A DNA stretch of 64,000 bases from Plasmodium brasilianum (GCF_023973825.1 NC_090125.1:927501-991500), one strand, 5' to 3'. Shown: positions 1 through 12,483, counted from the first letter of the stretch. Notes: generated from the letters alone by a model not told the origin. Numbers and translations are program-made.

Positions 1-3000
1 AGCAATAGAAAATAAATTAAGCGACAAAATAACTCAATGTAATAACAAAAAAAATATTACAGAATTTACAAACAGGACCATAAACAATAAGATAAACACG
101 CTCTGTTATGAAGAGGACAACCATAAAAGGGACAACAAGAACGAAAAGGAGGAAGGAACACGTATCATAATGAGGAGTAACAATAATTATGAAAACCAGA
201 TTTTTACAAGTCAATATGAGGATTGTAATTCACATATGAACGGTGCTAATAATATAAAATTGGTCAAAAGTAATTATAATTATGACTACGATGAGAAGAA
301 ACACAATGACGGTTCTTTCCTCATTAATCATCTGATTAATAAGGTAAAAAATATATGCAAAGAAGAGGAAGGAAGGAATCCCAAAGATGTTCTTCAGATA
401 AATTCAAGTGAAACATTCCTACAAAATGGAGGGAAATTAGCATATTCGAACAAGACATTAATAGACAGTTTTTCCAATTCGGACAATTTTGCCATTTCAA
501 GCCATTTTTCCAATTCGGAAAACTTTGACTCATTCAGACGTTTTTCAAATAATCCTACTATTTTCATAAACTCCAATGAAACCAAATTATGTAACGTGGG
601 GGGGAAAAGACCATGTTTTCATATACTAGACAAGGATTCAGTAAAATTAGGCTATAATAATGTTGATACAAGAACTGGCACGATATCAAACTTTAATATG
701 ATGCTACCCCATCGGGAGAGCATCATACAGAGAGTAGAACAAAAGGAAAATGAGACGATGAAAAAGCTTATGGGTGATGCATGTGTGCATGGAGGGGGTG
801 TGAATTGTGTAGCTAGCTGTGTAAATTTTCCACATTTAGAAAAAAAAAGAAAAAATAATAATAGTAATAGAGATGGTAATAGTAACAGTAATAGTAACAG
901 TAATAGTAATAGTAACACTATTAGTAACAGTATTAGTAATAGTATTAGTAGTAGAAATGCTGATAGTAATAATCATAATTGTAATAGCGATAGTAATAAC
1001 AACAATAATAGCAATAATAGTAACAGTAGTAATAATAATAATTCAAAGGGAGGTGCTTTCAAGGGGGCTTCTAACTACGATACGCATGACAATTCTAAAG
1101 GATCAGTTAAGACCAGCATATATAAAGAAAGGGGGAATGCTGTTCCAAATTGTGATGTAGGTAACTACGGTAATACTAACAGTTCAAGTAACGCTATTTT
1201 ACAGATTAATAGCAAAATGTGTAATTATGAAAATTTCAATTTCTTAGATTACTCAAGCATTTATACGAACAATTCGCACTTATTACCTATTAAAAACCCT
1301 TTTAATTATATATTTAAAAGCGTTAAATTCTTTGACAATTTTAAAGAGGAAAATAAAAGAAGAGAAAACATAAAAAAGGAAATAGGGAAAAATTATTTTA
1401 AGACGCTTACTAATATGCATATGTACAAGAAAAATGCAAGCACTTTTGCATGTGATAACCTAGATACCTCTTCCACCTTGGTCATTAAAAAGAACACTCT
1501 TAAAAAAGCAAACGCAATTGTTATTGAAGGACAAAAATACTCTATTTTCCAAAAATTTAGAGGGGGTTTACAAAAGGAAAGACGTGATATGAACGGCCTT
1601 ACGGAAAACTCTTCCCAATCTACAAATTTGAAAAACTCCTTCCACTGTACAAACTTGAGGCCGGAAGACAGACAAATATCCGATCTTAAAGAAAGCGGAG
1701 CAGACAGCAGAGTCGATCATATAAAAAGGGAAGAAAATAAGATAGAAGAAATTAATGAATCCTCTTGTGAAGAAGAGACAAATAATTTGACCACTTCCGT
1801 AGGCATAAACGAGATAGAAGTAGAAATGAAAGTAGAGAAGGAAGTAAAGACGGACATAGAGACAGAAGCAGAGACAGAAGTGGAGAAAGAAGTAGAAACA
1901 GAAATAGAAATAGCAAGCGTAACAGAATTAGAAATGAAAAAAACACAAATAGAGGGAGAAGTAGAGGGAGAGCAACCAAATTGCAGCAGCAGTTTCAGAA
2001 ATGCCAACTTGGACAGAGACTTGTGGAGCTTAAACAGACACAAAAAACTTCTTCACGTAGTAGAGAAAGAGATGAGCAATAATTTCGATATGTTTTTATG
2101 CTTATTTATAAAGTATGAAAAGAGAGAATCTTATCTTCTTTGTTTAATTATTGACGAAGAGTTAACACAGCATTCTTTTTTTTACCAAAATTATATAAAA
2201 CCAATGTTCGATGAATATAAAAAGTCGAAATATAAAAAATTACAAAAAGGAAATATCAACTCAACATGCACAAACTTTAAGGATGTACATGTAAATAAAA
2301 TAATTATTGAAATTTTGATTCCTTCGATAAAGAAAAACTACTTAAAACATCTAAGGGAATTATATCAAAAAATGGAAATAAAAAAAAATTATATTAACAC
2401 ATCAGACGAATTACAAAAAGAATTTATAGAAATAAATAAAAAAATACAAAATTGCGTTATAAAATCTGTTGATACATATGGGAAAAAATTATCGTTTACC
2501 ACAACTAATCATTATGAAAAAAAAATTAAATTAATTCAAAAACCTAGATGGTGCAATGCGGAAAATTTAAAAAAACTATTAGAAAAACAGCAAAATTATA
2601 ACCCTTTTACTATATTTGGTACAAGTATAAAACAAGTAAATTTAGAAGAAGTATTCACTTTAGATATTTACAATAACTATGTAACAAATGAAGATAGGTT
2701 CCGTAATAAAATTTTATACGAATTACATGTGGGAGATTATATACATAATTTATACCATAAAATATATAATCACGAGTGGAATTTTACTATTGATACTTTA
2801 AAAAAATATTGGAATTTTTTTACAAGTCTTGAATGTAATATGTTCTTAGACCCATTATTATTAGAAGAAATATTATGGTATATAGATAATAATAAAATGT
2901 ATAAAGATAAAAGTAAAGATGTCTATATTTATGAAAGTTGTTTTTGTCCTACACCTGACCCTGATAAAGAAATGAATATAAATGATGTCAAACATTTTAC

Positions 3001-3418
3001 TAGATCTATGGCTAAAAAATATACTTCTCATAAAGTTATGAAATATAAAAAATCATCATTTAATGATGAAAGTGTATATACTAATAGAAACTTAATTTTA
3101 AAATATGATGACATGAATAAAGATCAAAATATAATTTCCTACCCTTACAGAAGTAGCCAAATGCTAACAGACGACAATGTCCTTTTCAATATTCCTAGAC
3201 CATCTAGTGCTTTTTACTACAACCCAGACTTTTTTAATTATAAAGTAAAAAAGTTTATATTCAGAAATATGGGGAAGAATTATACCAATTATAATGTAGA
3301 CTCTCCTATATACAAATCGACAAAGTGGACTTCTCAAAAAATTTTTGATAACTTTTTTTTTAATTATTACCTATATAATTTAAACAGACGTAACCGAAAA
3401 TACGGTTCCTCAGTTTAG
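1..3418 (+). CDS. INCENP: Probable inner centromere protein (INCENP), 5' end outside window
   Basis: The frame is open from base 2 to the TAG at 3416-3418, so the window shows only the 3' part of the gene (about 1138 codons). The N-terminal two thirds are low complexity: an Asn/Ser tract (about 856-1047) and a Glu/Val/Thr charged repeat (about 1800-1960). The diagnostic segment is at 2543-2665: P-R-W, then L..LLEKQQNYNP, IFG and NLEEVF. This matches the IN-box order W...L....Q...P..(I/L)FG...LE(D/E)(I/V)F by which INCENP binds and activates Aurora kinase. A later SSAFYYNP (about 3203-3226) resembles the TSS motif that Aurora phosphorylates. In other INCENPs the IN-box is close to the C-terminus; here about 250 residues follow it. 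Expected role: scaffold of the chromosomal passenger complex at spindle and kinetochore. The family call rests on this one motif block, recognised by eye. Confidence 0.72.
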   Translation, partial: AIENKLSDKITQCNNKKNITEFTNRTINNKINTLCYEEDNHKRDNKNEKEEGTRIIMRSNNNYENQIFTSQYEDCNSHMNGANNIKLVKSNYNYDYDEKKHNDGSFLINHLINKVKNICKEEEGRNPKDVLQINSSETFLQNGGKLAYSNKTLIDSFSNSDNFAISSHFSNSENFDSFRRFSNNPTIFINSNETKLCNVGGKRPCFHILDKDSVKLGYNNVDTRTGTISNFNMMLPHRESIIQRVEQKENETMKKLMGDACVHGGGVNCVASCVNFPHLEKKRKNNNSNRDGNSNSNSNSNSNSNTISNSISNSISSRNADSNNHNCNSDSNNNNNSNNSNSSNNNNSKGGAFKGASNYDTHDNSKGSVKTSIYKERGNAVPNCDVGNYGNTNSSSNAILQINSKMCNYENFNFLDYSSIYTNNSHLLPIKNPFNYIFKSVKFFDNFKEENKRRENIKKEIGKNYFKTLTNMHMYKKNASTFACDNLDTSSTLVIKKNTLKKANAIVIEGQKYSIFQKFRGGLQKERRDMNGLTENSSQSTNLKNSFHCTNLRPEDRQISDLKESGADSRVDHIKREENKIEEINESSCEEETNNLTTSVGINEIEVEMKVEKEVKTDIETEAETEVEKEVETEIEIASVTELEMKKTQIEGEVEGEQPNCSSSFRNANLDRDLWSLNRHKKLLHVVEKEMSNNFDMFLCLFIKYEKRESYLLCLIIDEELTQHSFFYQNYIKPMFDEYKKSKYKKLQKGNINSTCTNFKDVHVNKIIIEILIPSIKKNYLKHLRELYQKMEIKKNYINTSDELQKEFIEINKKIQNCVIKSVDTYGKKLSFTTTNHYEKKIKLIQKPRWCNAENLKKLLEKQQNYNPFTIFGTSIKQVNLEEVFTLDIYNNYVTNEDRFRNKILYELHVGDYIHNLYHKIYNHEWNFTIDTLKKYWNFFTSLECNMFLDPLLLEEILWYIDNNKMYKDKSKDVYIYESCFCPTPDPDKEMNINDVKHFTRSMAKKYTSHKVMKYKKSSFNDESVYTNRNLILKYDDMNKDQNIISYPYRSSQMLTDDNVLFNIPRPSSAFYYNPDFFNYKVKKFIFRNMGKNYTNYNVDSPIYKSTKWTSQKIFDNFFFNYYLYNLNRRNRKYGSSV

Positions 3419-5092
3419 TATTCTTCTTACTGCACTTTTGAAAGTTATGCATGTGTTCACCTTGTTGTTAATTCTTTTTTTTTTCGACGAATTTGTGGTA
3501 TTTTTTTCATGGCAAATTTGTACCATTTTTTTCATGACAAAGTCGTTATGAAATTAAACAAAAAGTATTTTAGGACAAAGAGAATATCCCCATAAAGCTT
3601 ATCATTTTCAACTATAATTATTTTTGCTCATTTTTGTGATGTACATAATATGCCGTTTATTCAGTTTATTAACAAAATATTGTGCAATTTTTATTTTCAA
3701 AGCTGATTTTGCATATTTTTACTTTTAAAATAAAAAAAAAAAAAAAAAAAAGATTTAAAACCTTGTCCATGTGCAACACATCCAAGGGGTGCAAGTTATA
3801 TAACGGTTGCTTCTGAAATTTGAAAAAGAACAAATATACTGTTGGAGACTAAGTAGAACAGTGCTATATAAACTCTCTCATATCTTCTTCATATATACAC
3901 TATACATATTATATATATATATATATGTATATATATTTTACGAACGTATTATATATAAATGAATTTTCAAAATACTCTCCATCTATTCTGCACATAACTT
4001 AAGCAACAAACGCAGCTAACTACACACGTGTTGAAGTATTCCCTAAAATTTAACAAAACAAACACCCATTAAAGTAATTAATTAACAAAGGATACGCAAG
4101 TAATCGTAAATGCCTCTGTATCAAATGATGATATCATTGTAATTATAAGTGCTCTGTATGTTCTGTGCCTTCCTTAAAGAGGTATATTATAAGGATGCCA
4201 TCATAACGATTATTCAATAACATACATTTTTATATTTTTTCATATATGGCCAAAAGTGTTATATAAAATGAACAAAAAAAAAAAGAAAGAGAAGGAATTA
4301 TTGCATCCATATTTGCTGTTTATTCCTATCTCAGTTGTACCTCATAAAAAATTTTTATTGCTTTAGATTTTTCTTTTCAAGGAAATAAGAACAATTCTTA
4401 ACAGAATTGTAAATGTGCTTGTAAATAAAAAGTGCATTAACCGTTCATGTAAAATTATTATTTATTTTATTATTTTTATTATTTTTTCTTTAATTTAAAC
4501 ACGCACACACATAAGAAAAAAAAAAAAAAAAAAAAAAAACAGCCAAAAAGTTTTAGTATTCATGTACAGGCATATTTCACGTTGTGCGTTTTCACTTGGA
4601 CATTTTGTTGAATGATAATGAAATATAAATCAACTTTTAATGTCTCGTTAATTTTTTTTTGTTCATTTTTGTACTAAAAATTAGTTAACTGAGTTTTCCA
4701 TATTTACGTGTTATTTTTTTCCTCTTTTCCTATTTATTTCTCATATATTTTAAAGTCAACATTACGAGTATTATTTCAACAGTACATTTGCATTTTTAAA
4801 AAACGCTATTATTTTCTGAAAAAGTTATATTGCACTTTTATCATTTTAGTGTTGCACTAAAATGTTAAGAGGATTAGATATATAATTTTTAATTAATGCT
4901 ACATTTGGACTTTACAACTTATCTACGTATTGTCTTCTACATGACATTCTTTCTTTTTTTAAGGATTCGTAGCTACTAGTAATCGAGTAAACTCTTCCTT
5001 TTTTTTTTTTTTTTTTTTTTTTTTATTCTCCTTTTTTTATTACGAGCTCATATATAAAAAGTAATATTTATTTTTATTTTATGTTCTTTTAA
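3419..5092. other. Intergenic region, INCENP 3' flank and next gene's 5' flank
   Basis: About 1.7 kb of A+T-rich DNA between two genes on the same strand. It holds poly(dA:dT) runs (for example 3731-3751, 4515-4540, 4998-5023), a (TA)n tract near 3910-3928 and no open frame of gene-like composition. It must contain the 3' UTR of the first gene and the promoter of the second; I see no specific motif that I can assign. Confidence 0.7.
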
Positions 5093-6064
5093 ATGGCTAA
5101 CCCTTGTATGTTTAAAAATTATTTATACGTGTGTATTTTTTTTTTTTTTTTGAAGTGGACCATTTACTGGAAAGAGCCGATAATTTAAGACCTGAACAAT
5201 CAGGTAAAAAAAAAAAATATAGAATGAAAAATGCAAAAAATTATATTGCCTGTGCATAATATAAAATATTTCTCCATTCATAAAAGATCCTTTTGGGGCA
5301 TATTTTAGCTATATTACTTTCTTAAATATTTGAAGACTTTTTTGAGTATAATTTTATTTTATAGTTTTAATATTTATTTAGCTAATTATTTATTTATTTA
5401 TTTATTTACTTATTATTTACTTATTATTTATTTAATGTTTATTATGTACTGTTTATTATTTGTTTATTTTATTTTTTATTTTATTTTATTTGCACGTTAC
5501 AATTACGTCCACCCATACATTTTAAATATATTATAAAATTGCTACCATAATGTTAAGGAATACAATTTTCCACATATTTTTTTCAATTTATTTTACATTT
5601 GTACATTAAAAAAATTTTAAAATAGACAGCTTTTATAAAATGTACGTACAACAATACCATATGTTAAAGTGTTGTTGATTGGCTCACTCCTTTTTTTAGA
5701 AAAATCATATGCACACATATACATTTATATATACTTACAATTATATACACCCACATATATATATACATATAATTTCATTTTAACGAAGGCCTTGGCGAAA
5801 ATTTTGTATTTTTTTCTGAGACATACCACAAAATAGCAGGAGAGGAAAATTTTAAGAATTCTGAATTGAACAAAGTCCTTGCGCAAAGCATTTACAACAA
5901 CATAAAGAACAACCTTGATTACATAAACGAAGTAATAGCACTAAGACTCTTCATCATACGTATTAGCTCATTGCACTAATAACGCGCCGACTAAAAAAAG
6001 TTTGTAAATACATGCTGTTTTATTAAAGTTTTCTGTTTTATATATGTATTTGTACATACATATG

Positions 6065-6114
<50 letters not shown>

Positions 6115-7362
6115 TATTATTTATTATTATAATAGACCCAGTACAGTTCTCATAAATATAGCAATTACCAGGGAGACATATCGGCTGATCAACTAGGTGG
6201 AAGAGCAAAATTAGACAGAAATAACTGTGTTATAAAATTAAAATATAACGAAGAAAAAGGTGAACGCGGGTATGAGTTTGGGTGTGAGTGTGAATGTAAG
6301 TTCGAGTGCGAATATGAATGCAAATACAAATGCAGATGTTTGCGAAATAAGAAAATTCTAGCAAGTAACCCATCTTTTGTATATACTACCAATACGGCAA
6401 CAGTTCCCCATCTTAAAACGCATAATATTTTGAAGAACAATAAGAATACGATAGAAATTCACCAGTGTATTCCTTCTTTGAATTCTGAAAGCTTCGAAAA
6501 ATCTGAAAGTTTGGAAAAATCTGAAAGTTTGGAAAAATCTGAAAGTCTCGAAAAATCTGAAAGTTTGGAAAAATCTGAAAGTCTGGAAAAATCTGAAAGT
6601 CTGGAAAAATCTGAAAGTTCGGAAAAATCTGAAAGTTTGGAAAAATCTGAAAGTTCGGAAAAATCTGAAAGTTTGGAAAAATCTGAAAGTCTGGAAAAAT
6701 CTGAAAGTTTCGAATATTCTGAATATTCACATGAACAGCAAGGAGAAATGAATGACCCAAGATATAATGAGTATCCCCCGATGAATACATATGGGTACAG
6801 TCACCATAACACAAGTAATGCAAATGGATTTTGTGCAAATACCTATAATAGAGAACGGGCAAATTTAACTATGCAACAACATAATATGCACGGTAGAAAT
6901 AATTTAATGTTTGAAAATGGCAATGTTCCATATGGCCTTTATGACCAGTCAAATTACACAGGTACAAATTCTCTTATGTGTGGAAATGTTGACCCGAATG
7001 AACCAAGAATGATGTACAGGAAAAATGAAATGATCGAACCATTTTATAACAACAATCCAATGGCTAATAATATGGGTTATAACCTACCTGTTATACCATA
7101 CCGACCGTGTAATTACCCTTATATGAAGCAAGATTCAATGAAAGAAGGTTATATGCATAACTGCAATTATAAAAACACCAAAAAGAATAATGTAATTTCT
7201 AAATCTCTTTCCGATGTTACTGTTAATAAAAATCATAAAAAAGAAATGTGCAGAAAAAACATATCAAAAGTAAAAAAAGGAGATATAGACATTAACATAG
7301 AAACATCATCTTCTAATCGTAAGGGCATTGTAATCGATTTAAATATTGGAATGGGGAATTAA
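5093..7362 (+). CDS. Conserved-type Plasmodium protein, four exons, ESLEKS repeats, function unknown
   Basis: I assemble four exons: 5093-5105 (ATG GCT AAC CCT T), 5156-5203, 5789-5931 and 6136-7362. All junctions are GT/AG, phases agree (1, 1, 0), and the joined frame gives 476 residues. The N-terminus begins MANPLDHLLERADNLRPEQS and continues as normal globular-looking sequence for about 70 residues. A Cys/Glu alternating run follows (from about 6288), then about 12 copies of the hexapeptide ESLEKS (18-bp unit, 6487-6710), then an Asn/Tyr/Met-rich region and a short lysine-rich C-terminus. There is no signal peptide or membrane span. Intron 1 is only 50 nt and intron 2 is 585 nt, both unusual, so exon 1 is the weakest part and a missed exon in intron 2 is possible. 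I do not recognise the family. Confidence 0.65.
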
Positions 7363-8978
7363 AGAAGTTTGATCTGTGTAACATGTTTCGCCGCACAATT
7401 TTGTAAGCATAGTTCTTATGTGACTCACTACCTGCACATGTATAGTAATATATATATGTCCGTGCTTCTGCGGGTACATGTATGTACATGTACCTCTTTT
7501 TCCGAAAATATATTTTTTAAACGTTTAAGCTAACAAATAAATCTCTTTCCGAGTGCATTAAAATATCCATGTGGAAAAAAAAAGAAAAAAGAAATGTTCT
7601 ACTGAAAACAGAAAAACATAGAAGCTTTTTTTTTCTTTTTTTTTTTTTTTTTCTGTCATTTATATCATGTCGTTTTCAACTTCAATTACGCTCTCATTTG
7701 TTCTTACCCTATTTTTTCATTTGTCATTTTTCTCGTGCATATAACTTGTGATTCAAATAAAAGTGTATATTTTAATTTGTCTTCTCTTTTTTTTTTCTTT
7801 TGCATTTTTCTCATGATATAAAATAAATATAATTCATGTTGTTAGTCTTACATGTCCATGAATTGTGCTGCAACTTAGAACAAACAAAATTGTAAAATCA
7901 AAAAATATTGATCTTTTTTTTGGAAAACAAATTATGAAATAGGTAAAATTTGCTATCCTCTGCAGTTACGTAGTTAATGCAGGAGATAAAGAAAAAGTAG
8001 TAGTGAAAAAAATTATATATATGTATATTTATATATATATTAAAAAGTCATTAAAATATGTCAAAACGCGTATAAAGGAAAAAATAAATTCTCTATAATA
8101 ATGTGGGTGCATGAATTTTGTCCCCATTTGTAATTTATATACACATTTAAGCAAGCCAGTGAACGTTTATTTTTAGTCTGTACTTGTTTGACAAGTATAA
8201 TAATGACATAAGTTTTAATGTTAAATTGTACAAATTCACCTGTTTTTGTAAATGATAAAATAGGGAGAAAAAAAAAAAAAAAATATTAATTACATACAAA
8301 TTTTTAAAAAGCACAATCTTTTTTGTATTCACTTTTGTGTTAGTTCATTAATTAGAAGGGTATTATATTTCGATAAAAGATAAGACGCATTTAAAAAAAA
8401 ATTATATATTATAAAGAAATATTAAAAATATATACATTTACGATGTTCTTTCATTTAAGTAATGCAAAATGAACAAAATGGGAAATGGTATAATTCAGTA
8501 TATTCAAACAAGAGAAGCACAATCACAACTTGAATTATTGGAAATAATTGACGTAAAGGAAATAACGTAAATTATGTAAATGATGTAAATAATGGATATA
8601 ATAAAATTACTAAATTAAATAATAATTTAAAAAAATGCAAAAAAAAATACTGCCAGATATTTATGGCATTAAATATATCGTGAAGGGTAAATGCTTCGCA
8701 AACACTCGGGAACACAGGTATAATTGTGCATATAAAAAAATAATAATAATAAATATACAAACAAACATATAAATAAACATACATATATATAAACGTACAT
8801 ATATATAAACATACATATATATAAATACATATATACATATATGTAACACCCACGTAATTTTATTTGCGCATGCAAAATAAAAGCGGTTACATTCATACAT
8901 ATATATGCATCTCTTAACATAAAAAACAGCTGAAAAAAGGGTTACAAGTCCTCTAGTTTAAACATGCTCCAATCCGAG
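7363..8978. other. Convergent intergenic region
   Basis: Shared 3' flank of the unknown + strand gene and NOC2 on the - strand. It is A+T-rich, with a T-run at about 7627-7653, a poly-A near 8270-8282 and a degenerate ACATACATATATATAA-type satellite at about 8755-8840. Open frames here are products of these simple repeats. No gene seen. Confidence 0.7.
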
Positions 8979-11781
8979 TTATGGCATTTGCTCCTCCTCA
9001 CTTGATATCGAAAAGACTTCTAATTTGTCTGCTTCGGGTACGGCTGTAGAACTAGTTGCTGTTGCTGTTTTTGTTTTTTTGGGAAAAGAATTGTCTACAC
9101 AATTTAAATCTTCTTTTTTCCTTTTTATGTCTTTTTTTTTTCTTTTCTTTTCTTTTTCCATTTCTATTCCCCTTTCTTCGGCCCTTTTTTCCCTCCTATG
9201 TGCTGCCTTTTCTTCTTCCCCTTCTTTTTTATTTTCCCTTTTTATATATTTTTTTTTTTTCTCTTTGTCGTATTGCTCATTTTGGTTATTTCCTGCACTG
9301 TTCATATTTTTAATGTTTTGCAGTCCACTTAATTTACCTTTAATTTTTGTTAAATAGCAATCTTCGTAATTTTTTAAAATGATTAATCTCTGGTTTGATA
9401 AAGGAAATTTTTCATTTTCAAAATGATTTATTTTATCATGTACTGTATATATATCAATATTTTTTCTTTTATTTAGTATAATATCAATTGAGCTTTTTGC
9501 ATGTACAAGTAAGTTTTTTATCTTCACTTTGAATAAATGTATTTCACATTCAGCGTAATACTTTTTTAAATAGGATTCAATAGCAAAGAAAAATTCCGGA
9601 AAAGAAATATGATGTACCATAAGACCAATATAATCAAATAATAGAACATATATTTTATCATAAATTTGATGTGCTATTGAAAAGTCAGCAATTAATTTTT
9701 CATCTATTTGAAGACTTGAATTAATATCGAAATTTTCAATAGTCAATCTTACCGTTTGATTTTTTGAAATTGATCTTATATGTTTATATGATTTTAGCCC
9801 ATTTAGAATACAAGTAAAATAAGAAAATAATGGAATATACTTTTTTTTATCTTCTATTATGCGAATCAAAAAATTAATTAATTGTAAATTGAACGGTATA
9901 AATTTCATATGATTAATTTTTGTTTTCAAAATAGCAATAATTAATATAGTTAAACCGTATGTCAAATTGTCCAAGTTATCACACACTTTTATAATTTTTA
10001 TTAAAAATCTGATAAGCAGTATCATGTAACTACTGTGCAAATGGAATTCCTCTAAATGTATTAAGTCTTTTTTATTACCCCTCGTTCTCGCTTTTGCATT
10101 CGATTTGCCTTTTACTTTACCCATTTCCACTTCTATATCCATTTCATTTTCTTTTTTTTTTTTTCTTTTTTTTCCACCCCCTTCTTGTGTACTCTTCCCT
10201 TTTGTGCTTTTTCTCTCCTCATGGAGAACCTTAAACTGCTCTCTAATTTTTTGAATAATTATTTGTATATACCTAAATGCAATTGTAAATGCAACATCAT
10301 GTGATAGATAAGAAAATAATTCAATTAGGCAATTTTCTTTAAAATTCATAAAATTCCAATATATAATATTGTAATAGTTATGACCATAATGTAATAAGTA
10401 TGTCTGTAAAAAATTTTGATAAATTGCGTATATTAATTTTTCCACATCAAATGCTTTTTTAATCTCCTTCTCTTCGTCATATTCACATTTTGATAAACTA
10501 TTAAGTATAATTTTTTTTTTTTCATTATATAATTCAAACATATTTTGAATTAATATATATAAAAAAAAATAGATATCATTTTTTTTGGTAATAATAAAAA
10601 ATTTACAAATTTTTTTTAAAAAAATTTTTCCATAACTAAATATAATAATCCATCTTAAAATTTCTTTTCTTTTTATTATTTTTATTATTCCTGAACATAC
10701 ATCATCGTTGTTTAGCTTTTTTATTTTTTGTAATAGAGTGTTAAAAAAGTATACAATGAAAGGCCTATATTTTTGGATGTGTTTATAACTGTACATATTT
10801 CCTAGCTCAGAGTTACTACTATTGCTGCTATAGCTTTTGTTATTACTTTTGCTATTACCCTTACTACCATTACCATCAATTTTTTTATTGATATCCCTAC
10901 AGGCGCTACTACTTCTGACAGTGTTCTTTTCCACTTCGAATAATTCATTATTTTTGATGCTCTCTATGTTCCATATCTTTATACCCATATCTGCCTCATT
11001 TGCCATGTTGTAGAAGAATTCGTTAATGTTGTAAACCACATTAAAGATAACAAATAGGGATGTGTCAACATTCATTGCGTATTTTATTTTATCATTTCTT
11101 CCATTTCTACAGCTTTTTCCATTTTTTAAATTTTTTTTTTTTTTTTTTTTTTTCTCTTTTTCTGCCTCTTTCTTATCTGCTATTTTGGGCAACTCATCTT
11201 GCACCTCATCTACAATAAATAAATTTAGAGCATCCTTAAAAATTGTTAATAACTTTACTACTTTTTTTAAACTAATATTTTTATTAATTGAATTTAAGTG
11301 TCCACTCACATATATCATGTCGATAACTTTTCCTTCTTCATTTCCTTCTTCATTTCCTTCTTCATTTTCATTCTCATTGTCTCTCTTGTTGCTCAGAATG
11401 GGCTCGCCTAAATTTGTTAAGTTATCCTCCCCGGAACTAGCGTCATTTATTTCGTTTTCTTTACAAAAGTTTTCCAAACTGATTATTTCGTCATCCTCTG
11501 TGTACTCCTCCGTATACGCCTCCACCCCCTTATATTCTATCTGTACTTGTTTTTTCCTCTCTTTTTTTTGCAACCCGTTCAGGTGATTCGATTTTTTTTT
11601 TTTTTTTTTTTTTTTTTTTCCTTTTCTGAATATTTTGTGCTACTACATTTTTTGGAAATTTTTTCTTTGGGACTCTTTAATATTTTTTTTTTTTTTTTTT
11701 TTTTTCTACTTCCCCTTTATATATTTTTTCATTCCCCACCTCCAGTTTTTCACTTTGACCGTAACTCGTTACTAGATCCAT
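8979..11781 (-). CDS. NOC2: Nucleolar complex protein 2 (NOC2/Noc2p family)
   Basis: The main open segment runs from about 11540 down to the stop at 8979-8981 (about 850 codons). The C-terminal half matches Noc2: a block with SYFTCILNGLKSYKHIR, then LTIENFDINSSLQI, a YDKIYVLLFDYIG helix and SFPEFFFAIESYLKKYY. Noc2 forms heterodimers with Noc1 and Noc3 that escort pre-60S particles from nucleolus to nucleoplasm. Low-complexity Lys/Glu stretches flank this, as is normal for nucleolar proteins. The 5' end is unresolved. The main frame has no ATG upstream of about residue 85. A good start lies at 11781-11779 (MDLVTSYGQSEKLEVGNEK...), separated by poly-A runs of 23 and 28 nt. Either an intron joins them (one option: exon 1 11781-11710, exon 2 from 11540, both phase 0), or the runs carry length errors and the gene is a single exon. 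Confidence 0.85.
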
Positions 11782-11821
11782 TCTCTACAGGCACTGTAAA
11801 TAAATATGTACATATGTATAA

Positions 11822-11856
<35 letters not shown>

Positions 11857-12483
11857 CATGTACATATACAGCAGTATTTCCTCTTTAGAAAATAGTACGG
11901 GAACGCTTATTTCGTTATTCCTCTTGGGCTGCATACATATGCATATGCATGTACATATGTATGTATGTATATATACATATGTATATATATCTTTGCTATA
12001 ATTTCTGCTAAGCAAAAAAGTAAATGGTATGAATCTGAAACAAACTATGCAAGATGCGGAAACAGGTTGTTATTAGAATAAAATTCTTTGAAATTCCCTT
12101 TACACAGGAAAGAAAGTAAGTGATGCACTTGGTTAAATGGTACAGGAAAAGGATACACTACATAGGTACAAACATAGGAACAAACATACATACAAACATA
12201 CGTACAAACGTACGTACAAACATAAGAACAAACATACGTACAAACGTACGTACTTATATAATTATATGTAAACAAATTTGCTCAGTACGGAGTATACTGT
12301 GTTGTATTATATTTTCATTTAAAAACATGATTCACATTGTTAAAGCACGGCCTCTATTAAAAAGTAAACAAACTCTTCAATGTGTTGTTTGTACTGAATA
12401 ATATAACTGTTCATATTTTTTGGAAAAAAAATGATGGCTTTTTTTTTGCTTTAAATAAATTACGTAATCCACTGTTTTGTTAT

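Noticed and set aside
5330..5536. 68-codon hydrophobic frame
   Set aside because: Falls in intron 2 of the four-exon gene and is made of TTTATTTA repeats.
8572..8920. Overlapping Tyr/Ile/Cys/Met frames on the minus strand
   Set aside because: Derived from the ACATACATATATATAA satellite.
9025..9357. Phe/Leu/Ser-rich + strand frames
   Set aside because: Antisense of the Lys/Glu-rich tail of NOC2.
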